From Hyphomicrobiales bacterium (lineage in GTDB: Bacteria > Pseudomonadota > Alphaproteobacteria > Rhizobiales > SZUA-8), in the NCBI GenBank assembly GCA_003232175.1, contig QILX01000245.1:1-7366 (forward strand): a stretch of 7,366 nucleotides of DNA. Reading direction: 5' to 3'. This document shows positions 1 through 5,901 of the stretch, piece after piece. The notes beneath the pieces are model-generated. The model was given only the letters and a program-made list of their open reading frames with translations. It ran no database searches and had not been told where the DNA came from. A program made the translations under genes and the position numbers. Within the stretch, counting starts at the first letter, position 1, and each line of letters starts with the position of its first letter.

Positions 1-151
1 CCTCATCTTCCCGTGTTCCCGCTCTTTTGTCCGGTTTGGGCCTTTCCTCTCCCTTGGCTCAGAAGGGGCTTCGCGCCGGGGCTTGCGATATAGTTGCCTG
101 CGTCGCCCAAAACATGATGTTTTGGCTGCAGGCCATTGAAAAGGAAAGGCT
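1..151 (+). promoter_or_regulatory. rpsF upstream region and likely structured mRNA leader
   Basis: No gene is seen here. A strong Shine-Dalgarno sequence, AAGGA at 141-145 inside AGGAAAGG (142-149), sits 6 bases before the rpsF ATG. Just upstream is a compact hairpin (96-133, listed separately). Bases 40-48 (GCCTTTCCT) are a perfect 9-base complement of 142-150, covering the Shine-Dalgarno, so a transcript starting before base 40 could hide the ribosome binding site. Bases 35-41 (TTTGGGC) are also complementary to 105-111 (GCCCAAA), which would compete with the hairpin. Two GGGGCTT copies lie at 65-71 and 78-84. A TATAGT at 89-94 resembles a -10 box but has no good -35 partner, so the transcription start is unknown. 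S6:S18 is known to repress its own mRNA leader in several bacteria, but I do not recognise the published motif here with certainty. Confidence 0.45.
96..133 (+). promoter_or_regulatory. Hairpin just upstream of the rpsF ribosome binding site
   Basis: The lower stem is GCCTGC (96-101) with GCAGGC (128-133), 6 bp. An asymmetric internal loop follows: 5 bases on the left (102-106) and 2 on the right (126-127). The upper stem is CCAAAACA (107-114) with TGTTTTGG (118-125), 8 perfect base pairs closed by a 3-base TGA loop. It ends 8 bases before the Shine-Dalgarno. It has no following T tract, so it is not a terminator; a translational control element for the rpsF operon is the likeliest role, by inference from position. 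Confidence 0.5.
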
Positions 152-709
152 ATGTCTCTTTACGAGCATGTATTCCTGGCGCGGCAGGATGTGTCGCCTC
201 AGCAGGTGGAAGCCCTGACCGAGACGTTTAAAACCATCATCGAAGACAATGGCGGCACGGTTGGCAAGACCGAATATTGGGGTCTGAAATCCGTTGCCTA
301 CCGCATCCGGAAAAACCGCAAAGCCCATTATACACTGATGAATATTGACGCCAGCCATGCAGCGGTTGCCGAAATGGAACGGCAGCAGGGACTGTCTGAC
401 GATATCATCCGCATTCTGACCTTGCGGGTTGATGCGTTGGAAACCGAACCCTCGGCGATGATGAAGAGCCGTGGCCGCGATGACCGGCGGGGGCCGCGGC
501 GTGATCGCGATGACCGCCGTCCACGCCCGCCGCGCGACGATGACCGCCCCCAGGGCGATGCTAAGAAATCGAGCGGTTCTGAGGAAACGGCCACCAAGAC
601 ACCGGACGATACCGCCGCGACCACAAAGGCTGACGATACCGCCGCGACCACAAAGGCTGACGATAAACCAAGCGCCGATGCTGGCAAAGCCCCGGAGACC
701 TCATCATGA
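152..709 (+). CDS. rpsF: 30S ribosomal protein S6 with extended repetitive C-terminal tail
   Basis: S6 binds the platform of the 30S subunit as a heterodimer with S18, whose gene follows directly. The 185-residue protein has the family core in residues 1-100, beginning MSLYEHVFLARQDVS with YEHVFLARQD typical of the first strand, then EYWGLKSVAYRIRKNRKAHY (41-60) and the helix and strand ending in RILTLRVDAL. E. coli S6 is also longer than its roughly 100-residue core, but by a shorter acidic tail. Here the tail of about 85 residues starts with an Arg/Asp-rich part of three degenerate 10-residue units (109-138: RDDRRGPRRD, RDDRRPRPPR, DDDRPQGDAK) and continues with a perfect 9-residue duplication (DDTAATTKA, 152-169). 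The tail is probably disordered. The ATG is chosen for its AAGGA Shine-Dalgarno 6 bases upstream and the S6-like start. The stop overlaps the rpsR start as ATGA, implying coupled translation of the S6:S18 pair. Confidence 0.97.
   Translation: MSLYEHVFLARQDVSPQQVEALTETFKTIIEDNGGTVGKTEYWGLKSVAYRIRKNRKAHYTLMNIDASHAAVAEMERQQGLSDDIIRILTLRVDALETEPSAMMKSRGRDDRRGPRRDRDDRRPRPPRDDDRPQGDAKKSSGSEETATKTPDDTAATTKADDTAATTKADDKPSADAGKAPETSS
605..658 (+). repeat. Perfect 27-bp tandem duplication in the rpsF tail
   Basis: Two identical 27-base copies, 605-631 and 632-658, each begin GACGATACCGCC and end CCACAAAGGCT. A third copy starts (GACGATA, 659-665) and then diverges. The unit is in frame and encodes nine residues, DDTAATTKA. 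Identity at every synonymous position points to a recent duplication or slippage rather than selection on the protein alone. Confidence 0.95.
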
Positions 710-951
710 GCATTCCCGAGACAACGGGTCGGCGGCCGTTTTTCCGCCGTCGCAAATCCTGCCCTTTCAGTTCCGACAATGCGCCCAAGATCGACCACAA
801 GGATGTGCGGCTCTTGCAGCGCTATCTGTCAGAGCGCGGTAAAATCGTGCCCAGCCGCATCACCGCGGTGTCGGCGAACAAACAGCGTGACCTTGCGCGG
901 GCCATCAAACGGGCGCGTTTCCTTGGGCTTTTGCCCTATCTGGTAAAATAG
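706..951 (+). CDS. rpsR: 30S ribosomal protein S18
   Basis: S18 pairs with S6 on the 30S platform near the central domain of 16S rRNA. The 81-residue length is normal. The basic N-terminus (RRPFFRRRKSCPFS, residues 9-22) leads into the conserved body: IDHKDVRLLQRYLSERGKI (residues 29-47), then PSRITAVSANKQRDLARAIKRARFLGLLPY, the hallmark S18 rRNA-binding helices. GGAGA at 694-698, inside the end of rpsF, lies 7 bases before the ATG. The start overlaps the rpsF stop (ATGA at 706-709), so translation is likely coupled and output matched to S6. Nothing appears truncated or odd. Confidence 0.98.
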   Translation: MSIPETTGRRPFFRRRKSCPFSSDNAPKIDHKDVRLLQRYLSERGKIVPSRITAVSANKQRDLARAIKRARFLGLLPYLVK

Positions 952-1025
952 GAGCCGCAACTCGGTTGGGGCGCGACGTTATTTTCGTGCTCCTAACCGC
1001 CCAGGGGCCGGCAATAAAGGCCGGC
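949..1025 (+). other. Possible RNA structure between rpsR and the DUF2232 gene
   Basis: TAGGAGC (949-955, including the rpsR stop) is complementary to GCTCCTA (989-995). Inside lie two small helices: CAAC/GTTG (958-961 with 965-968) and ACG/CGT (976-978 with 986-988), which would give a three-way junction. A separate hairpin follows, GCCGGC (1007-1012) with GCCGGC (1020-1025) around a 7-base loop. No T tract follows, so it is not an ordinary intrinsic terminator; partial attenuation or RNA processing is possible. A 7-bp match in a region this size can arise by chance. Confidence 0.25.
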
Positions 1026-1057
1026 GGCAAAGGTTTGGGCGGGACAGCGGAAACGAG

Positions 1058-2038
1058 ATGATCAATCAAGTTCTTATCAATCAAATTCTCATAGGCATCG
1101 GCGCAGGGCTTACCGCAGCCCTGCTTTATGCGTCCGCATCGACGTTGTCGCCTCTGGCGCTGCTGCTGTTTTATCTTGGGCCCCTGCCGATCTTCCTCTC
1201 TGCCCTTGGCTGGGGCCGGACAACCGGGTTTGCCGCCGGCATAACCGCCGGGCTGGGACTTGTCGTCGTACAATCGCCCGCTGCCGCCGCATTGTTCGTA
1301 TTCAGCGTTGTGCTGCCGGCGATTGTGCTGGCCCACCTCGCCCGCCTGGCGCGCAATAATCAGGACGGGACATCGGAGTATTATCCGGTGGGCCGGCTCC
1401 TGTTGTGGGCGGCGATGATGTCCGCCGCAATCACCGTTTCCACCACGCTTTTTCTGGGTATCGGCGTCAAGGAAATCACTGTGGTTGTTAATCAGATGAT
1501 TGAGCAGCTTGTTATCACTCAGCCGGAGCTTGCAAAAAATCAGGACGCGCTCAATTCGCTTGCAGGACTGATTGCCCGCATCATTCCGCCGGTAAGCAGT
1601 GTCTCCTGGGCCGTAGCGCTGATTTTTAATCTGTGGGTGTCTGGCCGCATTCTCAAATATTCGGACCGGCTGCCCCGCTCCTGGCCCAATCTGCACCACG
1701 TGACGGTACCGCCGCGGCTTCATTTTGTGCTGGGTGCCGCAGTCGCGCTGTCCTTTGTTGATGGTGTTATCGGCTTCACCGCCGTGATTGTGGCGGCATG
1801 TCTGGCCATGGTGTATTTTTTTGTCGGCCTCAGCGTTATCCACTACCTGCTGCTCGGCCAGAATATCAGGCCATTCGTTTTGGGTGTCGGTTATGGCGCG
1901 CTGGTATTCTTGACTGTACCGCTCAGCTTTATGCCATTGCTGAGCGTGGCCGGTGTCGGCCTTGCCGAAGTTCACCTCAAGTTTCGCGCCCGCGCCGCGC
2001 AGGCGCGCGGCGAACCGCCGCCTCCCGACGCGGCCTAA
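1058..2038 (+). CDS. DUF2232-type polytopic inner-membrane protein, function unknown
   Basis: This 326-residue protein is strongly hydrophobic, with about eight or nine predicted membrane helices by eye: roughly residues 10-28, 31-52, 57-73, 76-97, 114-137, 177-198, 222-243, 244-265 and 273-303. A less hydrophobic stretch (about 138-175, with KEITVVVNQMIEQLVITQPELAKNQ) and a polar loop rich in Arg/Pro (200-221) lie between helices. The C-terminus is short, basic, then Pro-rich (RARAAQARGEPPPPDAA). Alphaproteobacteria commonly carry a DUF2232 family membrane protein at this exact place, between rpsR and rplI; the family assignment rests on that synteny and the topology, not on a catalytic motif. 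Its function is not established and I do not assign one. The ATG has only a weak purine-rich upstream sequence (GGAAACGAG). The first codons contain an imperfect 15-bp duplication giving INQVL-INQIL. Confidence 0.8.
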   Translation: MINQVLINQILIGIGAGLTAALLYASASTLSPLALLLFYLGPLPIFLSALGWGRTTGFAAGITAGLGLVVVQSPAAAALFVFSVVLPAIVLAHLARLARNNQDGTSEYYPVGRLLLWAAMMSAAITVSTTLFLGIGVKEITVVVNQMIEQLVITQPELAKNQDALNSLAGLIARIIPPVSSVSWAVALIFNLWVSGRILKYSDRLPRSWPNLHHVTVPPRLHFVLGAAVALSFVDGVIGFTAVIVAACLAMVYFFVGLSVIHYLLLGQNIRPFVLGVGYGALVFLTVPLSFMPLLSVAGVGLAEVHLKFRARAAQARGEPPPPDAA

Positions 2039-2096
2039 ATCCAATGCCTTTAAAATTTATGCCACTGCTTCCAAGCCAATAAAGGGACTCCAGATT

Positions 2097-2762
2097 ATGC
2101 AAGTCATCCTCCTCGAACGGATCGAAAAGCTCGGCCAGATGGGCGACGTGGTTTCGGTGAAACCGGGCTTTGCGCGAAATTTCCTGCTGCCAAAGGGTAA
2201 GGCTTTACGTGCCTCCAAGGCCAATATTACCCATTTTGAAGGCCAGCGCTCCCAGCTGGAGGCCCGCAACCTTGAACTCAAGGGCGAAGCCGGAGGCGTC
2301 GCCGACAAACTTAGTGGACAAAGTTTCATCGTTATTCGCCAGGCGGGCGAAAACGGGCAGCTTTATGGTTCGGTTTCAAACCGGGATCTGGCGGAAGTGG
2401 TCAGTGAGGGTGGTTTCAGCATCACCCGCAATCAGGTGATCCTGGACCGGCCGATAAAATTGCTTGGTCTTCACGAAGTGCGGGTGAGCCTTCATCCCGA
2501 AGTCATCACCATGGTGACGGTTAATGTCGCAAGGTCCGAAGAAGAGGCCGAACGCCAGGCCCGGGGTGAGGACGTAACCCTTGACCGGTTTGCCGAAGAC
2601 GGCCCAGAAATGGTCTTTGGTGAAGAGATGGATGACGAAAATGAAGGCGATGCCGACCGCGAAGAGGGATCGGAAGGAGAGACCGAAAGTGATGCTGACA
2701 CCGCCGACGCCGACACAGCCGACGCAGACACAGAGGAAACATCGGACGAAACGGCATCCTGA
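2097..2762 (+). CDS. rplI: 50S ribosomal protein L9 with long acidic C-terminal tail
   Basis: L9 binds 23S rRNA through its N-terminal domain and reaches across the ribosome surface; it helps maintain frame and spacing of ribosomes. The 221-residue protein begins with the L9 signature MQVILLERIEKLGQMGDVVSVKPG, then FARNFLLPKGKALRAS (residues 25-40). The connecting helix is about 41-75, and the C-terminal domain about 76-147 (VIRQAGENGQLYGSVSNRDLAE, HPEVITMVTVNV). Residues 148-221 are an extra tail dominated by Glu and Asp; L9 is usually near 150 residues, and alphaproteobacterial forms are often longer. The tail includes Ala-Asp-Thr repeats (200-212). The start at 2097 is preferred to in-frame codons as far upstream as 1953 because it matches the family start exactly and has an AGGGA Shine-Dalgarno at 2083-2087. 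The longer reading would overlap the previous gene. Confidence 0.97.
   Translation: MQVILLERIEKLGQMGDVVSVKPGFARNFLLPKGKALRASKANITHFEGQRSQLEARNLELKGEAGGVADKLSGQSFIVIRQAGENGQLYGSVSNRDLAEVVSEGGFSITRNQVILDRPIKLLGLHEVRVSLHPEVITMVTVNVARSEEEAERQARGEDVTLDRFAEDGPEMVFGEEMDDENEGDADREEGSEGETESDADTADADTADADTEETSDETAS
2694..2738 (+). repeat. 15-bp tandem repeat in the rplI tail
   Basis: Three consecutive 15-base units lie at 2694-2708, 2709-2723 and 2724-2738. The first two are GCTGACACCGCCGAC and GCCGACACAGCCGAC, differing at two positions; the third begins GCAGACACAG and then diverges. In frame they encode ADTAD, ADTAD and ADTEE. Interruptions at synonymous sites suggest an older expansion than the perfect one in rpsF. 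Confidence 0.85.
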
Positions 2763-2825
2763 AATTTTATTGATCGGTCCCGGAAAGCGAAGGGTCTGCG
2801 TACAGGATGCATCAATATAGAATTT
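2754..2825 (+). other. Overlapping inverted repeats at the end of rplI
   Basis: GCATCCTG (2754-2761, over the rplI stop) is a perfect 8-bp complement of CAGGATGC (2803-2810). TATTGAT (2768-2774) is complementary to ATCAATA (2811-2817), with AAATT/AATTT (2762-2766, 2821-2825) outside it. The two pairings cross and, with only 6 bases to bridge a 15-bp stack, are probably mutually exclusive. The right arms run up to the cfa promoter -35 box. It could be a weak terminator or processing site, or an operator; there is no clean stem plus T tract. Confidence 0.25.
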
Positions 2826-2852
2826 TACAGTTTTTGTCCTGAAGGTTATAAT
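2824..2852 (+). promoter_or_regulatory. Near-consensus sigma70-type promoter for cfa
   Basis: TTTACA (2824-2829) is a 5 of 6 match to the -35 consensus, and TATAAT (2847-2852) is a perfect -10, with the ideal 17-base spacer. Transcription would start near 2858-2860, leaving a leader of about 60 bases before cfa. That leader can form a stem of TTCCGG (2858-2863) with CCGGAA (2877-2882). This gives cfa its own transcription, independent of the ribosomal genes. Confidence 0.75.
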
Positions 2853-2921
2853 TTGGATTCCGGTGCGTTTAGCCGGCCGGAAGCTTGGTTGCGAAAGTAG
2901 AATTTAAACGCGAATGGACAG

Positions 2922-4202
2922 TTGGAACGGGACGTGGCCGCTGGTCTGAAATTTCTGTTTAACATCATTGTACGCCGGGGAAATCTCACCATCATTGACG
3001 CCGCCGGTGCCGCGCACAATTTTGGCGATGGGACTGGGAAACAGGTCCAAATCCGGCTGGCCAGTAAAGCGGTCGAACGCAAACTGACATTCAACCCATC
3101 GTTTTATCTGGGCGAAACCTACATGGATGGCGGCCTGATCGTCGAACATGGGTCCTTGCGTGACCTGCTTGAATTGCTTCTGGTCAATTTACGGCGGCGA
3201 TGGCCCACATCGCTGAAATTTCTCGAATATTTTCGGACCTTGTCGCGGCGCTTTCATCAATACAATCCCGCCTCCCGGGCAAAACGCAATGTGGCTCACC
3301 ACTATAATCTCGACGGCGCCTTGTATGAGCTGTTCCTCGACAAGGGCCGGCACTATTCCTGCGCCTATTACGAAAACCCCAACGCAACCCTTGAAGAGGC
3401 GCAATCCGCCAAGTTGCGCCACATAGCGGCCAAACTCGATCTTCGCGACGGACACAACGTCCTTGACATAGGATCGGGCTGGGGCGGGCTTGGCATTTAT
3501 CTTGCCAGCCTCGGCAAAATCTCGGTAACCGGACTCACATTGTCCGAAGAACAGCTCGCGCAGTCCCGGCTGAATGCAGACGCCGCTGGGCTGTCGTCGA
3601 GTGTTGAATTCGTTCTTGAAGACTACCGTCAATTTGACGCTCGCAAGAAAGTCCGGAAATTCGACAGAATTGTATCGGTTGGAATGTTCGAGCATGTCGG
3701 TGTCAGCCACTACGAGGAGTATTTTTCCGTGCTCGCTGACAATCTGGCCGAAGACGGTGTCGCCCTGTTGCATTCCATTGGCCGGTTTGACGGCCCTGGA
3801 TCGACTAATCCATGGTTGGCAAAATACATATTTCCCGGCGGCTATGCGCCGGCGCTGTCGGAAGTTATTCCCATTATTGAACGCCAGGGCCTCTACATCA
3901 CCGATATAGAAATCCTGCGCCATCATTATGCCCAGACCCTGCAGGCCTGGCAGACGCGCTTTCAGGCCAACCGGGCCCAGGCAGCGGCGCTTTATGACGA
4001 GCGTTTCTGCCGGATGTGGGAATTCTACCTGGCCGCCAGCGAAATGTCCTTCCTGCATCAGGACCTGATGGTTTTTCAAATTCAGATTTCCAACTCACCC
4101 AACACCCTGCCAATAACGCGCGACTATATGAGCAAGTGGGAATCCGAGCAGCGTCGAAGCGAAATACCGAAGAGCGAATCGGCCGCGAAAACGCTCAAAT
4201 AA
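2922..4202 (+). CDS. cfa: Cyclopropane-fatty-acyl-phospholipid synthase (SAM-dependent)
   Basis: The enzyme adds a methylene group from S-adenosylmethionine across cis double bonds of membrane phospholipid acyl chains, typically in stationary phase or stress; it acts at the inner face of the membrane. The 426-residue protein has the N-terminal lipid-binding domain (about 1-120, with the conserved ETYMDGGL at 65-72) and a methyltransferase domain. Motif I is VLDIGSGWGGLGIYLA (180-195). By alignment from memory to E. coli Cfa, the bicarbonate-site residues are all present: Cys147 in SCAYYE, Glu257 in MFEHVG, His284 in LLHSIG, Tyr336 in HHYAQTLQAW. The start is uncertain: the frame opens only after a TAG at 2898-2900 and has no ATG before the one encoding Met68. 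TTG 2922 and GTG 2934 are the candidates; GTG has a slightly better GGA 7 bases upstream. A short out-of-frame ATG reading (2914-2949, 11 codons) overlaps the start. The preceding promoter suggests independent expression. Confidence 0.95.
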   Translation: MERDVAAGLKFLFNIIVRRGNLTIIDAAGAAHNFGDGTGKQVQIRLASKAVERKLTFNPSFYLGETYMDGGLIVEHGSLRDLLELLLVNLRRRWPTSLKFLEYFRTLSRRFHQYNPASRAKRNVAHHYNLDGALYELFLDKGRHYSCAYYENPNATLEEAQSAKLRHIAAKLDLRDGHNVLDIGSGWGGLGIYLASLGKISVTGLTLSEEQLAQSRLNADAAGLSSSVEFVLEDYRQFDARKKVRKFDRIVSVGMFEHVGVSHYEEYFSVLADNLAEDGVALLHSIGRFDGPGSTNPWLAKYIFPGGYAPALSEVIPIIERQGLYITDIEILRHHYAQTLQAWQTRFQANRAQAAALYDERFCRMWEFYLAASEMSFLHQDLMVFQIQISNSPNTLPITRDYMSKWESEQRRSEIPKSESAAKTLK

Positions 4203-4217
4203 TCAAAAGCTTGATGG

Positions 4218-4265
4218 TGGCCATTGCAAAGACGCCACGGTCAAGCCAATGCCAAAATTCTTTTT
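4218..4265 (+). terminator. Possible weak terminator after cfa
   Basis: TGGC (4218-4221), one bulged C, and ATTG (4223-4226) can pair with CAAT (4247-4250) and GCCA (4251-4254), 8 base pairs with a 20-base loop. Seven bases later comes TTTTT (4261-4265). An alternative stem, GTGGC/GCCAC (4217-4221 with 4234-4238), competes. The long loop and the gap before the T run make this a poor intrinsic terminator. The rest of the 166-bp gap between cfa and dnaB holds no gene. A weak promoter-like pair, TTTACC (4263-4268) and TATTTC (4286-4291) with 17-base spacing, could serve dnaB. Confidence 0.3.
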
Positions 4266-4368
4266 ACCTAAGGCGGCACCCTGTGTATTTCGGTAATTTC
4301 AACCCAAGCTCTGGCGACGGTTGGCCACAGATAGTGTACCCACTCAGGTTCAATCGACCGAGGACCAC

Positions 4369-5901
4369 ATGAGCGACACAGCGGCGGCACTGGGACAACC
4401 TCCCCAAAAGGCGGCGGAGAGATCTTTGGATCGGACGGGCAAGGAATTCGACTTGCCCTTCCGGCTGGCGCCGCATAACAGCGATGCCGAACAGGCCCTG
4501 CTGGGTGCGATCCTGGTCAACAACGAGGCCTGCGACCGGGTCAGCGGTTTCCTTGAAGCGGACCATTTTTTCGAGCCCGTCCACGGGCGTTTATACGATG
4601 CCTCGGCCAAGCTCATCCGCGCCGGGAAATTGGTCTCGCCGGTCACCTTGAAAACCTACTTCGAACGCGACGAGGCCCTGACCGAAATCGGCGGTCCGAA
4701 ATACCTCGCCCGGCTGGCGGCGGCAGCGACAACGATCATCAACGCCGAGGAATATGGCCGCATCGTCTACGACCTGGCGATCCGCCGTTCCCTCATCGTC
4801 ATCGGCTCGGACATGGTCAATCGCGCCTATGACGCCCCCGTAGAAGCCACCCCCCAGGAGCAGATCACCGAATCCGAACAGCAATTGTTCGGCCTGGCGG
4901 AGAGAGGCAAATTCGGCGGCGATTTCATGGATTTTGCCAGCGCCCTGACCGAAGCGGTGGACATCGCCGCCGCGGCCTTCCATCGCGATGGCCATACCTC
5001 TGGCATATCGACCGGGTTTCGCGGCCTTGACCGCATACTGGGCGGCTTGCAGAAATCCGATCTGATCGTCCTTGCCAGCCGCCCGGCGATGGGCAAGACT
5101 TCCTTTGCCACCAACCTTGCTTTCCATATCGCCCGGCATTTTCACGCCGACACCGAAACCGACGGAAGCCGTAAGCTGCTGGCAGGAGGTATTGTCGGCT
5201 TTTTCACTCTTGAAATGTCGTCCGCCCAATTGGCCACCCGCATCATCTCCGAACAGACCGGCGTCAGTTCAGAGGATATTCGCCGCGGTACCATTGGCCG
5301 GGATGAATTTGGCCGTCTGGTCGATGTTTCCAAGGAATTACAGGACATGCCGCTTTTTATCGACGAAAGCGGCGGTATCACCATCAGCCAGCTGGCGGCG
5401 AGGGCCCGGCGGCTGAAACGCCAGCATGGCCTGGACGTGCTCGTCATCGACTATCTGCAATTGCTCACCGGCACGGGAAAATACGGCGACAACCGGGTTC
5501 AGGAAATCACCGAGATCACCACCAGCCTCAAGGCTCTCGCCAAGGAGCTCAATATCCCCATCCTCGCCCTGGCTCAACTGTCACGCCAGGTGGAAAACCG
5601 CGACGACAAGCGCCCGCAACTGGCGGATCTGCGCGAATCAGGTTCGATCGAACAGGACGCCGATGTGGTGATGTTCCTCTATCGCGAAGAGTATTACCTG
5701 GAACGTAAAGAACCCCGGGAAGGCACCACCGAACATATTGAGTGGCAAACCGAAATGGACCGGGTGCACCAGCTGGCCGATATTATCATCGGTAAACACC
5801 GCCATGGGCCGACCGGCAATATCAAGCTGCACTTTAATGGTGCCCTGACCCGGTTCAGTGATCTGGCCGGTGATGATCGCCTGCCCGACCGAAACGGGTG
5901 A
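4369..5901 (+). CDS. dnaB: Replicative DNA helicase DnaB
   Basis: DnaB is the hexameric 5'-to-3' helicase that unwinds DNA at the replication fork and recruits primase. The 510-residue protein has the N-terminal DnaB domain (about 32-140, opening PHNSDAEQALLGAILVNNEA), a linker (about 150-205) and the RecA-like ATPase domain. Walker A is SRPAMGKTS (237-245); the E of TLEMSS (280-285) follows; Walker B is LDVLVIDYLQL (355-365). Further hallmarks are LAQLSRQVENRDDKRPQLADLRESGSIEQDAD, with the Arg and sensor residues (401-432), and IIIGKHRHGPTG (472-483). No intein or gap is seen in the ATPase core. ATG 4369 is preferred to an in-frame TTG at 4321 because it has GAGG at 4360-4363 and gives the usual short N-terminus. 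The stop overlaps the alr ATG by one base (TGATG), indicating coupling. The enzyme is essential in bacteria. Confidence 0.98.
   Translation: MSDTAAALGQPPQKAAERSLDRTGKEFDLPFRLAPHNSDAEQALLGAILVNNEACDRVSGFLEADHFFEPVHGRLYDASAKLIRAGKLVSPVTLKTYFERDEALTEIGGPKYLARLAAAATTIINAEEYGRIVYDLAIRRSLIVIGSDMVNRAYDAPVEATPQEQITESEQQLFGLAERGKFGGDFMDFASALTEAVDIAAAAFHRDGHTSGISTGFRGLDRILGGLQKSDLIVLASRPAMGKTSFATNLAFHIARHFHADTETDGSRKLLAGGIVGFFTLEMSSAQLATRIISEQTGVSSEDIRRGTIGRDEFGRLVDVSKELQDMPLFIDESGGITISQLAARARRLKRQHGLDVLVIDYLQLLTGTGKYGDNRVQEITEITTSLKALAKELNIPILALAQLSRQVENRDDKRPQLADLRESGSIEQDADVVMFLYREEYYLERKEPREGTTEHIEWQTEMDRVHQLADIIIGKHRHGPTGNIKLHFNGALTRFSDLAGDDRLPDRNG

Noticed and set aside
89..94. TATAGT as the rpsF promoter -10 box
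   Set aside because: No acceptable -35 sequence lies 16-18 bases upstream, so it is mentioned only as a possibility in the leader entry.
27..218. Small + strand frame spanning the rpsF leader
   Set aside because: It overlaps the true rpsF start in another frame, has no Shine-Dalgarno and no recognisable product.
905..2044. Long open frame on the minus strand opposite the DUF2232 gene (379 codons)
   Set aside because: Its product is rich in Arg, Gln, Gly and His without family features and mirrors a clear membrane protein; it is an antisense shadow of GC-rich coding.
1953..2096. Longer L9 with a start inside the upstream gene
   Set aside because: The L9 family start MQVILLE is at 2097 with a good Shine-Dalgarno; the extra residues are the previous gene's tail in another frame.
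2754..2817. H-type pseudoknot at the rplI end
   Set aside because: The 6-base connecting loop would have to span a stacked helix of 15 bp, which is not sterically feasible; the pairings are better seen as alternatives.
3189..4079. Minus-strand open frame opposite cfa (296 codons)
   Set aside because: The + strand encodes a Cfa with all key residues; the reverse frame shows no recognisable domain.
4591..5229. Minus-strand open frame opposite dnaB (212 codons)
   Set aside because: Shadow of the conserved dnaB coding sequence; the product has no recognisable motif.
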